Shown piece by piece: positions 25,184-34,406 of a DNA stretch of 64,000 bases. This stretch comes from CALJFL01 sp964590005 (GTDB lineage Bacteria; Pseudomonadota; Gammaproteobacteria; Pseudomonadales; Halieaceae). The DNA is taken from NCBI GenBank assembly GCA_964590005.1, contig CAZPVJ010000151.1, positions 9,125-73,124 of the forward strand. Direction: 5' to 3'. The translations under genes were made by a program, and so were the position numbers. The notes under the pieces are model-generated. The model had not been told where the DNA came from, ran no database searches, and saw only the letters and a list, made by a program, of their open reading frames with translations. Position 1 is the first letter of the stretch, and every line of letters starts with the position of its first letter.

Positions 25184-26593
25184 GTGACCGAGGCCAACAT
25201 TAATATTGCTGAGTCAAAGACGATCAGCCGCACACTGGCAAGGTTTGCGGCCGACACGCGCTTTGAAGACCTTCCCCCTGAAATGGTGAACTATGCACTG
25301 CTTTGTATTGCCGACTCCGTCGGGATTGCATTTGCCTCACATAAGTTCCCGTTCGCGCAAAGCGGTACTGACGCGATGCAGGCACTGGGGTCCGGCGGTG
25401 ACTGCAGTGTCATTGGAGCACGACAACAGCTGTCGTCGCGCGATGCCGCATTCCTTAACGGACTCCTGGTTCACGGGCTCGACTACGACGATACCCACAG
25501 CGAATCCATTATTCATTGTTCAGCCAGCGCCTTGCCGATGGTGCTCGCACAGGGTCTACAGACGGGCGCATCCGGGCAGGAAGCGCTGACAGCCTACATC
25601 ATCGCCGTTGAGGCTTCGGCCAGGCTGGGCCAGGTCGCCGATGGCATGTTCCAGAAAAAGGGCTTTCACCCAACGGGCCTGGTCAGCATATTTGGCTGCG
25701 CGCTGGGCGCCTCGAGACTCGCCGGGTTGGAAGCCGGCCAATCCATGATGGCCCAGGGGATTGCCTTGAGTATGGCCAGTGGCAGTATGCAGTTTCTGGA
25801 AGATGGCGCCTGGACCAAACGCATGCACCCCGGGCACTCAGCCAGTAGTGCCATCATGGCGGCAGCCCTCGCTGCCAGCGGCTTCCAGGGCCCAGGAGAT
25901 GCTTATCAGGGACGCTACGGGTTGTTCCCGCTTTACCTCTCGGGGCAACAGTTTGATGCCGACCAGGTTACTCGAGGACTGGGCAGCCACTGGGAACTGC
26001 TCAATGTTGCGATCAAGCCCTACCCTGTTTGCCACTTCAATCATGCCTGTATCGATTCAACACTGCTGCTAATGGCGCAACACAACTTGCAAGCGGAGGA
26101 TATCGAGCACGTCACCGCGTACCTGCACGAGAACCAGTTCGATGTGGTCTGCAAGCCGGCCGAAATGAAGATCGTGCCCACCAGCGATTACGAAGCCAAG
26201 TTCAGCCTACAGTTTTGCGTGGCCGCGGCCGCCCATCGAGGACAATTCGGATTGGCGGAACTTGAACCCGATGCGCTGGCAGATCAGCAGATCCTTGGCC
26301 TGGCCAACCGGGTCGACTTTGAGCACTGGAACGGTTCGCGATTCCCGGAATACTTTTCGGGTGGGGTGCGGATCACAACACGCTCCGGGAATACACTTGA
26401 GCACTACGACACCATCAATCGTGGAGCCGCCAGCCGCGCCCTGAGCGAGGCAGAGGTGCGGCGCAAGTTTACTGCCAACATGCTAACCACCACCGACCTG
26501 GACCACGCCGATGCCGTATGGAACGACATCATGGCCTTGCCTCAAGCGGCAAGCCTCGACCAAATCAACCAGACCTTAAGAGCACGAGGATAA
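25184..26593 (+). CDS. MmgE/PrpD-family protein
   Basis: A 469-residue protein starting with GTG at 25184, 6 nt after the lyase stop. The N-terminal helical domain reads TLARFAADTRFEDLPPEMVN and YALLCIADSVGIAFASHKF. GLLVHGLDYDDTHSESIIHCSAS and WTKRMHPGHSASSAIMAA are the conserved His/Asp/Lys motifs of 2-methylcitrate dehydratase, cis-aconitate decarboxylase and related iminodisuccinate epimerases. In a cluster with LeuCD, CaiB and CitE proteins it may decarboxylate or dehydrate a tricarboxylate or 2-methylcitrate analogue. Cis-aconitate decarboxylase, the itaconate-forming enzyme, is in this superfamily, which is noteworthy given the lyase upstream. Confidence 0.9.
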   Translation: MTEANINIAESKTISRTLARFAADTRFEDLPPEMVNYALLCIADSVGIAFASHKFPFAQSGTDAMQALGSGGDCSVIGARQQLSSRDAAFLNGLLVHGLDYDDTHSESIIHCSASALPMVLAQGLQTGASGQEALTAYIIAVEASARLGQVADGMFQKKGFHPTGLVSIFGCALGASRLAGLEAGQSMMAQGIALSMASGSMQFLEDGAWTKRMHPGHSASSAIMAAALAASGFQGPGDAYQGRYGLFPLYLSGQQFDADQVTRGLGSHWELLNVAIKPYPVCHFNHACIDSTLLLMAQHNLQAEDIEHVTAYLHENQFDVVCKPAEMKIVPTSDYEAKFSLQFCVAAAAHRGQFGLAELEPDALADQQILGLANRVDFEHWNGSRFPEYFSGGVRITTRSGNTLEHYDTINRGAASRALSEAEVRRKFTANMLTTTDLDHADAVWNDIMALPQAASLDQINQTLRARG

Positions 26594-26598
26594 TCGGC

Positions 26599-28104
26599 AT
26601 GCTGATGACAGCTGAGGAATACCGGGAAAGTTTACGCAGCTACAACCCGGTTGTGTATATCGACGGCGACCGTATAGAGAGCGTTGCCGACGAGCCCAGG
26701 TTGCAACCCGGCATCAATGCGGTGGGCGTGACTTATGATTTCGCCAAGCGGCCGGAGTACGGCGGCCTGATGCTGGAAACACAGGCATCGAGCGGCAAGA
26801 CCGTGAATCGAATGATCCACATCAACCGCCACAGCGAAGACCTGCTCAGCAAACTGGAGGCGGTCAGACTACTGTGCCGCGAAAGCGGTTGCGCGCAGCG
26901 CTACCTCAGTCACGACGCCCTCAACGCCATACACCAGGGAACTTTTCGCGCTGATGCAGAAGACGGGACAGACTACCACCAGCGGTTCATGGCCTATCTT
27001 CACGACATCCAGGATCGAGACCTGACCCTGGGCGTAGCCATGACCGATGCCAAGGGAGATCGCACCTTGCGGCCCCACAAGCAAACCGAGCCCGAAGCCT
27101 ATGTGCATATCTCGGAACGGCGCAAGGACGGGATCGTTATCTCTGGCACCAAGGCCATCGTTACCGGCGGCCCCTATATGCATGAGCTTCTGGTCATGCC
27201 CTGTCGCAGCATGCTGGCCGAGGATACGGATTTCGCAGTCTGTTGCGCCGTACCGCTGGACGCCGACGGACTCACCATCATCTCTCGCCCCGCAGGCCGC
27301 GCCGGTGACGACGCGGCGAAGTTCAGCGGCAAGTATGGACAATCCACCGCGGTGTGTATGTTCAAGAACGTCTTTGTCCCATGGGACAAGGTGTTTATGG
27401 CGGGCGAGTACCAGCACTCCGAATACCTGGTCACCAACTACGCCTCACATCACCGCCACAGCTGCATCGGTGCGAGGGCCGGCTTTGGCGACCTGCTGAT
27501 TGGGGCGGGGGCACTGATGAGCGAGGCGAACGGCCTTGATCCGGCAAAAGTACCCCATATCCAGGAGTCCATGATCGAGCTGATCAAGATCGTAGAAGGA
27601 TTCTTTGCCTGCGGAGTCGCGGCGTCAGTGTATGGGGTGGAGGATCCATCCGGAGCATGGCAGCCAGAACCCGTTTTTTCCAACGTGGGCAAACTGCTAC
27701 TGGCGACCCAGATCTACGATATGCACCGCACCGCGCACGAAGTCTCCGGCGGCCTGATCGTCGCCCTTCCGGGCCCGGACGAAGACCACAACCCGCACAC
27801 TGCCGGCGACCTGGCCACCGTGCTGCGGGCACGTGCTGACGTACCTTACGAAAAGCGTATAGAGGTTGCCCGCTTACTCGAGGATGTGACCGCTTCCAAC
27901 GCCGGGGGCTGGATGTCGATTATCAGCCTCCACGGTGGTGGCTCTCCGCAGGCCATGAAACGCGAGATATTCCGGCGCTACCCTGTGGACGAGCGCAAGG
28001 AACTGGTGGAGCGGCTGCTGGACAGGGGCGTCACTGACCGCGGCGAATGTGGTGCCCCCAATCGGCAACGGCAACCGGGCCAATGCTGTGACAAGGGCTG
28101 CTAG
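26599..28104 (+). CDS. HpaB / 4-hydroxybutyryl-CoA dehydratase-like flavoprotein
   Basis: 501 residues from ATG at 26599, 5 nt after the MmgE stop; the longer frame overlaps that gene. The acyl-CoA-dehydrogenase-like HpaB fold is clear: DALNAIHQGTFRADA, GTDYHQRFMAYLHDIQ, VAMTDAKGDRTLRPHKQ, GIVISGTKAIVTGGPYMHEL, VFVPWDKVFMAGEY. It resembles 4-hydroxybutyryl-CoA dehydratase (AbfD) more than hydroxylases. But of the four [4Fe-4S] ligands I recall for AbfD (C99, C103, H292, C299), only the first Cys (C98) and His (H285) are present; the others align with Y102 and A292. So it is probably a flavin-only member. A Cys-rich tail (QCCDKGC) ends the protein. A bidirectional terminator follows. Confidence 0.85.
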   Translation: MLMTAEEYRESLRSYNPVVYIDGDRIESVADEPRLQPGINAVGVTYDFAKRPEYGGLMLETQASSGKTVNRMIHINRHSEDLLSKLEAVRLLCRESGCAQRYLSHDALNAIHQGTFRADAEDGTDYHQRFMAYLHDIQDRDLTLGVAMTDAKGDRTLRPHKQTEPEAYVHISERRKDGIVISGTKAIVTGGPYMHELLVMPCRSMLAEDTDFAVCCAVPLDADGLTIISRPAGRAGDDAAKFSGKYGQSTAVCMFKNVFVPWDKVFMAGEYQHSEYLVTNYASHHRHSCIGARAGFGDLLIGAGALMSEANGLDPAKVPHIQESMIELIKIVEGFFACGVAASVYGVEDPSGAWQPEPVFSNVGKLLLATQIYDMHRTAHEVSGGLIVALPGPDEDHNPHTAGDLATVLRARADVPYEKRIEVARLLEDVTASNAGGWMSIISLHGGGSPQAMKREIFRRYPVDERKELVERLLDRGVTDRGECGAPNRQRQPGQCCDKGC

Positions 28105-28137
28105 GGGCGCACTGTAACAGTCATTACTTCGAGAGAT

Positions 28138-28166
28138 AAAAAAAGGGGCGCATCGCGCCCCTTTTT
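28138..28166. terminator. Bidirectional intrinsic terminator
   Basis: Stem GGGGCGC (28145-28151), loop ATC, GCGCCCC (28155-28161), with A-tract on the left (28138-28144) and T-tract on the right (28162-28166). It serves both the convergent AbfD-like gene and the hydantoinase B gene. Confidence 0.92.
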
Positions 28167-28180
28167 CGTCTCTACCCCGC

Positions 28181-30130
28181 TTAGGCAGCTTTGGACTTTG
28201 ACTTGCGTCCTGCTGCCTTACGCTTGCGCGCCTTGGGTTTCTTGGGTTCCAGGTCGAGCATCTTGGTCGCCCAGGATTGGAACTCAGGCTGCCTCGGGGG
28301 CTGCAGACCGGTTTCTTTCAGGCAACGGGCTTTGAGCTCATCTATGGAGCCACCGCGATCAAATACGGGAGGCTTGCCACGAGCCTTGGACAACTTGGCC
28401 CGCAGTTTCTCGGTGCGCTTCTCGTTGACCGAGAGATCGTCGTTCAAGATTACGCCATAACGCTTGGCCCCCTCACGGGTAACCAGTCCGGCCTTCACGT
28501 CAAAGGCTACACGTTCGGCGGGGCGCTTGAACGGATCGCCGCAACCGCCGCCTCCCCAGGTATTGAAATGCAGGATGTCTCCGGCATTGACCTCGATCAG
28601 GTCGCACTTGGAGGGCAGTTTCTCGATGGTGCCATCTGTGCGGTGCAGCAACTTCTCGGACCTGCGACCAGGCAAGCCACCGGTTACACCCCAGGGGTAA
28701 GTCAACCAACGGTCGTCATGCACCGAGATGGTACCCGGCTCGAGGAAGCAGTAACCCATTCGCAGACCATTACCACCACGGTGGAAGCCCGGGCCACCGC
28801 TATCCGGTATTGTTTCATAGACCTCAATGCGCAGTGGGAAGTAGCTTTCCAGGAATTCATTGGGCACATTGGTAAAACTGGGCCAGAGTGAGTGGCCGTC
28901 CGGGCCATCGCCCGAGGGTTTTCCGGGAACACCGCCAAAGCCAATGGAGTACAGCTGGTACCACTCACCATTCTTGTCATAGCCGGAGTACATGAAATGC
29001 GGGCTATCAGAGAATCCGGCACCGGCGAGAAACTCAGGGTCACCCTGGCCAAGCAGGCCCGCTAACACATCAAATATCCGACCCAGCGCGTGGGTACGGC
29101 AAGACAGAGCCGCAGGCTCCCTGGGCTTGAGCAGAGTCCCCGAGGGAATCCTGACTTCCATAAGATCGTAGAACCCATCGTTAAACATGATCTGCGGATC
29201 AAATATCATGATCATGTAGACGCCGCAGAACATCTTGAACATTTCCTCATTTAGCAGGAAATTGATCGAGCTTATCGACTGGGGATCGGTACCCTTGAAG
29301 TCGAAGATGACCTTTTCACCTTCGCGCCACATCGCACACTTGATCTTGTAAGGTCCCATGCCCAGGCCGTCGTCACAGATATAATCCTCGAAGATCTGCT
29401 TGGTTGTGGGCACGGTGTTCTTGATCAGTTTGGACATCGCCCGCCTGTTACGCTCCAGCAGTTCATCGAGGGCCGAGTAGAAGTTATCGTCACCAAACCG
29501 CTCCGCGATCTCGATCACCCTCTTCTCAGCCGTCCTGATCGCCGCCACCAGCGCGTTGAAGTCGCTGCGATTCCAATGCGGCAGGCGACAGTTGTGCATG
29601 ATGAGGTCGAGCAGGTCTTCCTGCAGTTCGTCATTCTTAAAGATCTTGGTCGGCGGGATGCGAATACCCTCTTCAAAGATTTCTCGCGCGTCAGTCGGCA
29701 AACTCCCCGGAACCTTGCCACCCACGTCAGTCATGTGGCCAAACATGGCAGCGTAGGCAATCAGGCGCCCGTCCTTGAAAATCGGGCGCAACAAGAGCCA
29801 GTCATTCACGTGGCTGATGGCCCCATTACAGGCATAAGGGTCTGTCGTGAGGAACAGGTCGCCCTCTTCGATGGTGCCATCATAGGCTTCCTTGAAACCG
29901 TGGATGAAGCTCCCGAACTGGCCGACGACCATCTTACCGTCCAGGTTTGCGATCATGGGAAACTCGTCATGCTGTTCCCGAATCCCCGGGGACATGGCAG
30001 TTCGAAATAGTACGGTATCCATTTCATAACGCGCGTTCATCATTGCATTTTCAATGATATCGAGCGTGATGGGGTCGATGGTTTTCCGCTTGAACTTACT
30101 TGTATTACGTTCAACGATGGTTGCTGGCAT
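28181..30130 (-). CDS. Hydantoinase B / oxoprolinase family subunit
   Basis: A 649-residue HyuB-type subunit, AGGAG upstream of ATG 30130. The N-terminus shows DPITLDIIENAMMNARYEMD and FRTAMSPGIREQHDEFPMI; later come DPYACNGAISHVNDWLL and GGPGFHRGGNGLRMGY. The C-terminal core ends NTWGGGGCGDPFKRPAERV, a metal-site region of the family. With HyuA it forms an ATP-dependent amidohydrolase acting on hydantoins, 5-oxoproline, caprolactam or, in relatives, carboxylating acetone/acetophenone. A Lys/Arg-rich tail of about 20 residues (KPKARKRKAAGRKSKSKAA) is an unusual addition. Co-transcribed with HyuA (19 nt gap). Substrate unknown; a cyclic imide or lactam fits the neighbouring amidases. Confidence 0.92.
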   Translation of the reverse strand: MPATIVERNTSKFKRKTIDPITLDIIENAMMNARYEMDTVLFRTAMSPGIREQHDEFPMIANLDGKMVVGQFGSFIHGFKEAYDGTIEEGDLFLTTDPYACNGAISHVNDWLLLRPIFKDGRLIAYAAMFGHMTDVGGKVPGSLPTDAREIFEEGIRIPPTKIFKNDELQEDLLDLIMHNCRLPHWNRSDFNALVAAIRTAEKRVIEIAERFGDDNFYSALDELLERNRRAMSKLIKNTVPTTKQIFEDYICDDGLGMGPYKIKCAMWREGEKVIFDFKGTDPQSISSINFLLNEEMFKMFCGVYMIMIFDPQIMFNDGFYDLMEVRIPSGTLLKPREPAALSCRTHALGRIFDVLAGLLGQGDPEFLAGAGFSDSPHFMYSGYDKNGEWYQLYSIGFGGVPGKPSGDGPDGHSLWPSFTNVPNEFLESYFPLRIEVYETIPDSGGPGFHRGGNGLRMGYCFLEPGTISVHDDRWLTYPWGVTGGLPGRRSEKLLHRTDGTIEKLPSKCDLIEVNAGDILHFNTWGGGGCGDPFKRPAERVAFDVKAGLVTREGAKRYGVILNDDLSVNEKRTEKLRAKLSKARGKPPVFDRGGSIDELKARCLKETGLQPPRQPEFQSWATKMLDLEPKKPKARKRKAAGRKSKSKAA

Positions 30131-30149
30131 CTGCTCTGCTCCTCGTCAG

Positions 30150-32207
30150 TTACGCTTTCGGCGTAATCAGAATGTTTCCGTAAGAATCAACCTTGCCCAC
30201 ATGCCCTGACAAGATAACCGTGGTGGAATCCATCTCCAGTAAGATGGCCGGTCCCGGTACTTCGTTACCGGCCCTGAGCTCGGATCGTTTGTACAGCGTG
30301 GCTTTCTGGTCCTTCTGGTCCATATACACTGTAGAGGTCCCAATGACTGAAGACTTATTCGGCGTTCGCGATCCCTTGGCCAACGTTTGCGGCTCGATGT
30401 CAGCGGATCGGCCCTGGGCAACAGCCCGCAGGTTTACCAGTTCCTTGTCGTTCTCTAGCGCGAAGGTAAACAACTGTTTGTGCATCTCCTCGAACTGATT
30501 GCCGATCACGTCCAGGCCCTTTGACTTCAAATCTTTCAATTCGAAATCCACAGTCAGCAACAGACCCTGCCCGTGATACCGAATGTCGGCCTGGTAGCTG
30601 AGGCTGCGATCTTTCTTGGGTACACCCTCTTTCTCGATAGTTTTCTCGGCCTGCGCGGCAAGCTTCTCAAACACCTTGACTACCTGAGGCACTGTGGTCT
30701 GGCTGAAACGACGGATAAACGTTCGCGAAGCCTCATCACGCACCCGGGTTGTCGCATCGCCATAGGCGCACAGTACGCCCGGACCGGGTGGAATAATGAC
30801 CGGCCAACTGTTCATCAGCTTGCCCAGCGCATTTGCGTGCAAGGGACCCGCACCACCGAAGCCGATGAGCGCGAAATCCCGTGGATCATAACCCTGCTCG
30901 ACCGACACCAGTCGCAATGCACCGTACATATTCTCATTGACGATATCGATGATGCCGGCGGCTGTTCGCTTAACAGATATTCCCAGGGCCTTGGCAATGG
31001 GTTTGATCGCCTTCTCCGCGAGATCCTTGCGAATTTCCATATCACCACCCAGACGCACTTCACTGGGCAGGTATCCCAACACCACGTTGGCATCGGTTAC
31101 CGAGGGCAGTGTCCCGCCCTTGTTATACGCCGCGGGGCCCGGTTCGGCACCCGCGCTTTCGGGTCCCACGCGCAGCGCCCCGGTTAATTCCGGAACGTGG
31201 GCGATAGATCCACCCCCCGCACCGACCGTACGCACATCAACCGATGATGCACGTACCGTCACGTCGCCAACAGTGGTTTCGCGTCGCAATTGCGCCTTGC
31301 CATCCTGGACCAGTGCAACATCAGTAGAGGTACCACCCATATCGAAGGTCAGGAGATTCTTGAAACCAGCCTGCTTGGCGACCCAAACAGCTCCGGATAC
31401 GCCACCGGCCGGACCGCTCATCAAGAGATTGACCGGCAAGGACTCGGCTACCTTGGACGAAGCCATGCCACCATCGGAGCGCAGGATGTGGAGCTTCACG
31501 CCCTTCATCTGACGACTCAGCTTGCGCTGCAGGTTCTGTACGTACTTGGACACTTTCGGGCGCACGTAGGAGTTCGCAACCGTGGTGATCGCTCGCTCAT
31601 ACTCCTGCATCTCCGGCACAACATCATAGGAAATTGAAATAGGTATGCCCGGTAGTACCTCACGCGCAATCTTGGCGACTTCCTTCTCAGCACTACCATT
31701 GGCGTAAGAGTTAAGCAGGCAGACAGTCAAGGCTTCGATGTTTTCTTTCTTGAGTTCCTTGAGGGACTTCTTCAAGGCACTTTTATTGAGCGGCCGGACG
31801 ACTTTGCCGTCTGCTCCCATGCGCTCGTCCGCCTCGATAGTGCAGGACAATGGTGCCAGCGCTTCGCTCTTGTTGTAGATAACCCAGCCACCAAGGCCGC
31901 CTGGTACGTAGGACCTGGCGATCTGCAGAACCTGCCGGTAACCCTTGGTCGTCACCAGGCCCACTTTCGCCCCGTCACCGGTCAGCACCGTATTGGTAGC
32001 AACCGTTGTGCCGTGCATCACCTGGGAGATCTGGTTTGGATTGATGTCTGCAATCTCGCAGACGCGTTCAATACCGTTGAGCACGCCAATGGATGAGTCA
32101 TCAGGTGTACTGGGAACCTTGGCCGTGTAAACCTTTCCCGAGGATTCGTCGACCAATAAGAGGTCGGTAAACGTCCCCCCTACATCGACTCCTAGGCGAT
32201 AAGACAT
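30150..32207 (-). CDS. Hydantoinase A / oxoprolinase family ATPase subunit
   Basis: A 685-residue subunit; ATG at 32207 with AGAGG upstream is chosen over a 14-codon longer version because the protein then begins at YRLGVDVGGTFTDLLLVD, the actin-like ATPase phosphate loop. Further motifs: VMHGTTVATNTVLTGDGAKVG, LRSDGGMAS, LMSGPAGGVSGAVWVA, LTFDMGGTSTDVALV, VGAGGGSIAH, GFGGAGPLHANALG. These are all diagnostic of HyuA/5-oxoprolinase. It phosphorylates or activates the ring amide for hydrolysis together with HyuB. The promoter between it and the CaiB gene at 32389 holds operator site C, placing both in the GntR regulon. Confidence 0.94.
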   Translation of the reverse strand: MSYRLGVDVGGTFTDLLLVDESSGKVYTAKVPSTPDDSSIGVLNGIERVCEIADINPNQISQVMHGTTVATNTVLTGDGAKVGLVTTKGYRQVLQIARSYVPGGLGGWVIYNKSEALAPLSCTIEADERMGADGKVVRPLNKSALKKSLKELKKENIEALTVCLLNSYANGSAEKEVAKIAREVLPGIPISISYDVVPEMQEYERAITTVANSYVRPKVSKYVQNLQRKLSRQMKGVKLHILRSDGGMASSKVAESLPVNLLMSGPAGGVSGAVWVAKQAGFKNLLTFDMGGTSTDVALVQDGKAQLRRETTVGDVTVRASSVDVRTVGAGGGSIAHVPELTGALRVGPESAGAEPGPAAYNKGGTLPSVTDANVVLGYLPSEVRLGGDMEIRKDLAEKAIKPIAKALGISVKRTAAGIIDIVNENMYGALRLVSVEQGYDPRDFALIGFGGAGPLHANALGKLMNSWPVIIPPGPGVLCAYGDATTRVRDEASRTFIRRFSQTTVPQVVKVFEKLAAQAEKTIEKEGVPKKDRSLSYQADIRYHGQGLLLTVDFELKDLKSKGLDVIGNQFEEMHKQLFTFALENDKELVNLRAVAQGRSADIEPQTLAKGSRTPNKSSVIGTSTVYMDQKDQKATLYKRSELRAGNEVPGPAILLEMDSTTVILSGHVGKVDSYGNILITPKA

Positions 32208-32254
32208 GTTAAACCTCTGATAGCTAGTTAGTACTCTCGCCACGCCCAATCATC

Positions 32255-32270
32255 AATTGACCGGACATTT
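32255..32270. promoter_or_regulatory. GntR-type operator, site C (HyuA/CaiB divergent promoter)
   Basis: AATTGACCGGACATTT, 14 of 16 consensus matches, in the region between HyuA (start 32207) and the CoA-transferase (start 32389). The remaining leader to 32388 contains no gene I can support. Confidence 0.6.
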
Positions 32271-32388
32271 GACGCGTATTGGTGTAAACTCAGCTAGAAT
32301 GCAGGAATTGCACAGCGGGTGCAAGTTTTGCGAAAACCTCAGCCCGGTGGGCTCGTTACACCTATATTTCGTCTCCAGGAGCAACCAA

Positions 32389-33573
32389 ATGAACCTACCC
32401 TTGCAAGGCATACGCGTGCTGGCCATCGAGCAATTTGGCGCCGGACCCTATGGCTCAATGTACCTGGCTGATCTTGGCGCGGAAGTGATCAAAATAGAAA
32501 GTCGCCAGACTGGCGGTGACCCCGCTCGGACCACCGGGGCGGTACTGCTTGGCGACGACGACAGCGCCTATTTCCAGGCATTCAACCTGAACAAAAAAAG
32601 CGTAACCCTGAACCTCAAGAGCGACGAGGGTAAGGAACTGTTCCACGAATTGGTCAAAACTGCGGACGTGGTCTGGAATAATCTCCGAGGCAGTCAGCCG
32701 CAGAAGCTCGGCCTGGACTACGCCAGCCTCAAGCACATCAAAAGCGATATTATCTGCACCCATATTTCGGCCTACGGGCGTGACAATGATCGCGCGGACT
32801 GGCCGGGTTACGACTACCTGATGCAGTCCGAGTGCGGCTTCCTGCAGCTGACCGGGGAGCCCGATTCGCCACCCGCACGCTTCGGGTTATCAATGATTGA
32901 TTTTATGACCGGCACCGTCGCCGGCATGGGTTGCCTCGCCGCGCTTATAGGACGCGAGAAAAATGGGGGTCGCGATGTTGACGTCAGCCTTTTTGATGTC
33001 GCCCTGCACCAGCTGAGTTATCCCGGCACCTGGTACATGAATCACGACATTCGCACAGAGCGCCTACCGCGCAGTTCCCACCCTTCGCAAACCCCGGTTC
33101 AATTGTTAAAGACAGCAGATGGCTGGATTTTCATCATGTGTATGACCGACAAGTTCTGGGGCCTGCTGATCGACATTATCGAACACCCGGAACTCAACGA
33201 TGACCCCCGCTTTGGCACCATGCGCGATCGCGCCGTTAACAGGGATGCACTGACACCGGTGCTCGATGAAATACTGCAGCAGGACGACACCTCGAACTGG
33301 ATAGCGAAGCTACAGACTCACGTGCCTGTGGCACCGGTGTATGACCTGCCCGCAGCCCTGGACAACCCCTTCGTGGAGCAAATTAACATGCGAACATCGG
33401 TCCCTCACCGAGACGGTGAGCTAAAAGTACTTCGCAACCCTATTCGCTTTAATGAGGAACGCGTAGCGACGACCCCCGGTAAAGGTCTGGGCGAGAACAA
33501 CGATGAACTGCTTGGCGACGAGCTTGGCCACAAGGACCGACTCGTCGATTTGCACGAGAGGGGGATTATCTAG
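32389..33573 (+). CDS. Class III CoA-transferase (CaiB/BaiF family)
   Basis: 394 residues from ATG at 32389, CAGGAG upstream. GIRVLAIEQFGAGPYGSMYL, AEVIKIESRQTGGDPAR, NLNKKSVTLNLKSDEGK and the catalytic Asp segment SMIDFMTGTVAGMGCLAAL. It is preceded by operator site C and diverges from the hydantoinase genes. It may activate the acid released after ring opening and deamidation. Convergent with the hydrolase-fold gene at 33594 with no clear terminator between. Confidence 0.93.
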   Translation: MNLPLQGIRVLAIEQFGAGPYGSMYLADLGAEVIKIESRQTGGDPARTTGAVLLGDDDSAYFQAFNLNKKSVTLNLKSDEGKELFHELVKTADVVWNNLRGSQPQKLGLDYASLKHIKSDIICTHISAYGRDNDRADWPGYDYLMQSECGFLQLTGEPDSPPARFGLSMIDFMTGTVAGMGCLAALIGREKNGGRDVDVSLFDVALHQLSYPGTWYMNHDIRTERLPRSSHPSQTPVQLLKTADGWIFIMCMTDKFWGLLIDIIEHPELNDDPRFGTMRDRAVNRDALTPVLDEILQQDDTSNWIAKLQTHVPVAPVYDLPAALDNPFVEQINMRTSVPHRDGELKVLRNPIRFNEERVATTPGKGLGENNDELLGDELGHKDRLVDLHERGII

Positions 33574-33593
33574 CGCGGCAGAAGCGCGCTTGT

Positions 33594-34397
33594 TCAGTAC
33601 TTGTCCAGAAAACCGTGCAGAATGTCGCAAAAAGCGATCTTCTCTTCCTTGCCCGCCACTACATGGGCCACCTCTGGCATTGTGACGCCCACGGCATTGG
33701 GTAAACCCTCCTCCAGCGGCATCGTCGTGCGGGGGCCGGTTATTACGTCCTGGCCTGCGTGAATGACCAGGGTCGGGGCCGCTATATCCTTCATGTGGGG
33801 GCGAATGTCGTGACCATTACAGGCTTCAATAAAGCGCAGGTGGGCCGTCAGGTTGTTCTCCAGAACACCCCACACTTTGCCACTTCCCAACAGCTTTTCC
33901 CGATTGGCAATGTAGTAATCAGGGCGAAATGAATACACGGCCACCAGCTCCTGAAACGCGAGAAAGCCCGCTTTCTCGTGCATCGTGCCCAGCCCATTCA
34001 ACTGATCGCGCAGACAGGCGTCCGAGTAGGTCCAGCAACCCATGTTGACCATGCAACGCACAAGGTCCGGCCGCTTTAGAGCCACCCACTGACCGATGCA
34101 GGCACCGATGCCTACCAAACCCACAAAATAGATATTGCTCATGCCCAGGTGATCCAGCAAACCGATAATGTCATCGGCGTGTAGCTCGGTACTGGGCGTA
34201 ACGCTGAGGTCATCATCTGATTCGCCGATTCCGCGGTAATCAATCAGCAGAACAGAGTACTTGTCGGTCATGCCACGGGCGAGGAAGTGTTCGCGGCCAT
34301 GACAAAATGTATCCCAGCCGCCTATGTAAATCGCCGGCGGGCCGTCACCGTGTACTTCGTAATACATGGTGTGATTATTGATTGTCGCGGTAGGCAT
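33594..34397 (-). CDS. Alpha/beta-hydrolase-fold protein lacking the usual nucleophile
   Basis: A 267-residue alpha/beta-hydrolase. The oxyanion HG region is seen as EVHGDGPPAIYIGGWDTF, then YSVLLIDYRGIGESDDD, and at the nucleophile elbow FVGLVGIGACIGQWVAL, where GxSxG should be. Alignment on the following helix and PDLV places Val95 at the serine position; a Cys (C100) lies five residues later. The acid (IHAGQDVITGP) and His (VAHVVAG) are kept. It is similar in size and context to N-formylmaleamate deformylase-type enzymes next to maleamate amidases. It could be inactive, use another residue, or be a cofactor-less lyase/dioxygenase. GAGGA precedes the ATG; 9 nt after the isochorismatase stop. 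Confidence 0.82.
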   Translation of the reverse strand: MPTATINNHTMYYEVHGDGPPAIYIGGWDTFCHGREHFLARGMTDKYSVLLIDYRGIGESDDDLSVTPSTELHADDIIGLLDHLGMSNIYFVGLVGIGACIGQWVALKRPDLVRCMVNMGCWTYSDACLRDQLNGLGTMHEKAGFLAFQELVAVYSFRPDYYIANREKLLGSGKVWGVLENNLTAHLRFIEACNGHDIRPHMKDIAAPTLVIHAGQDVITGPRTTMPLEEGLPNAVGVTMPEVAHVVAGKEEKIAFCDILHGFLDKY

Positions 34398-34406
34398 CTT
34401 GGATCC

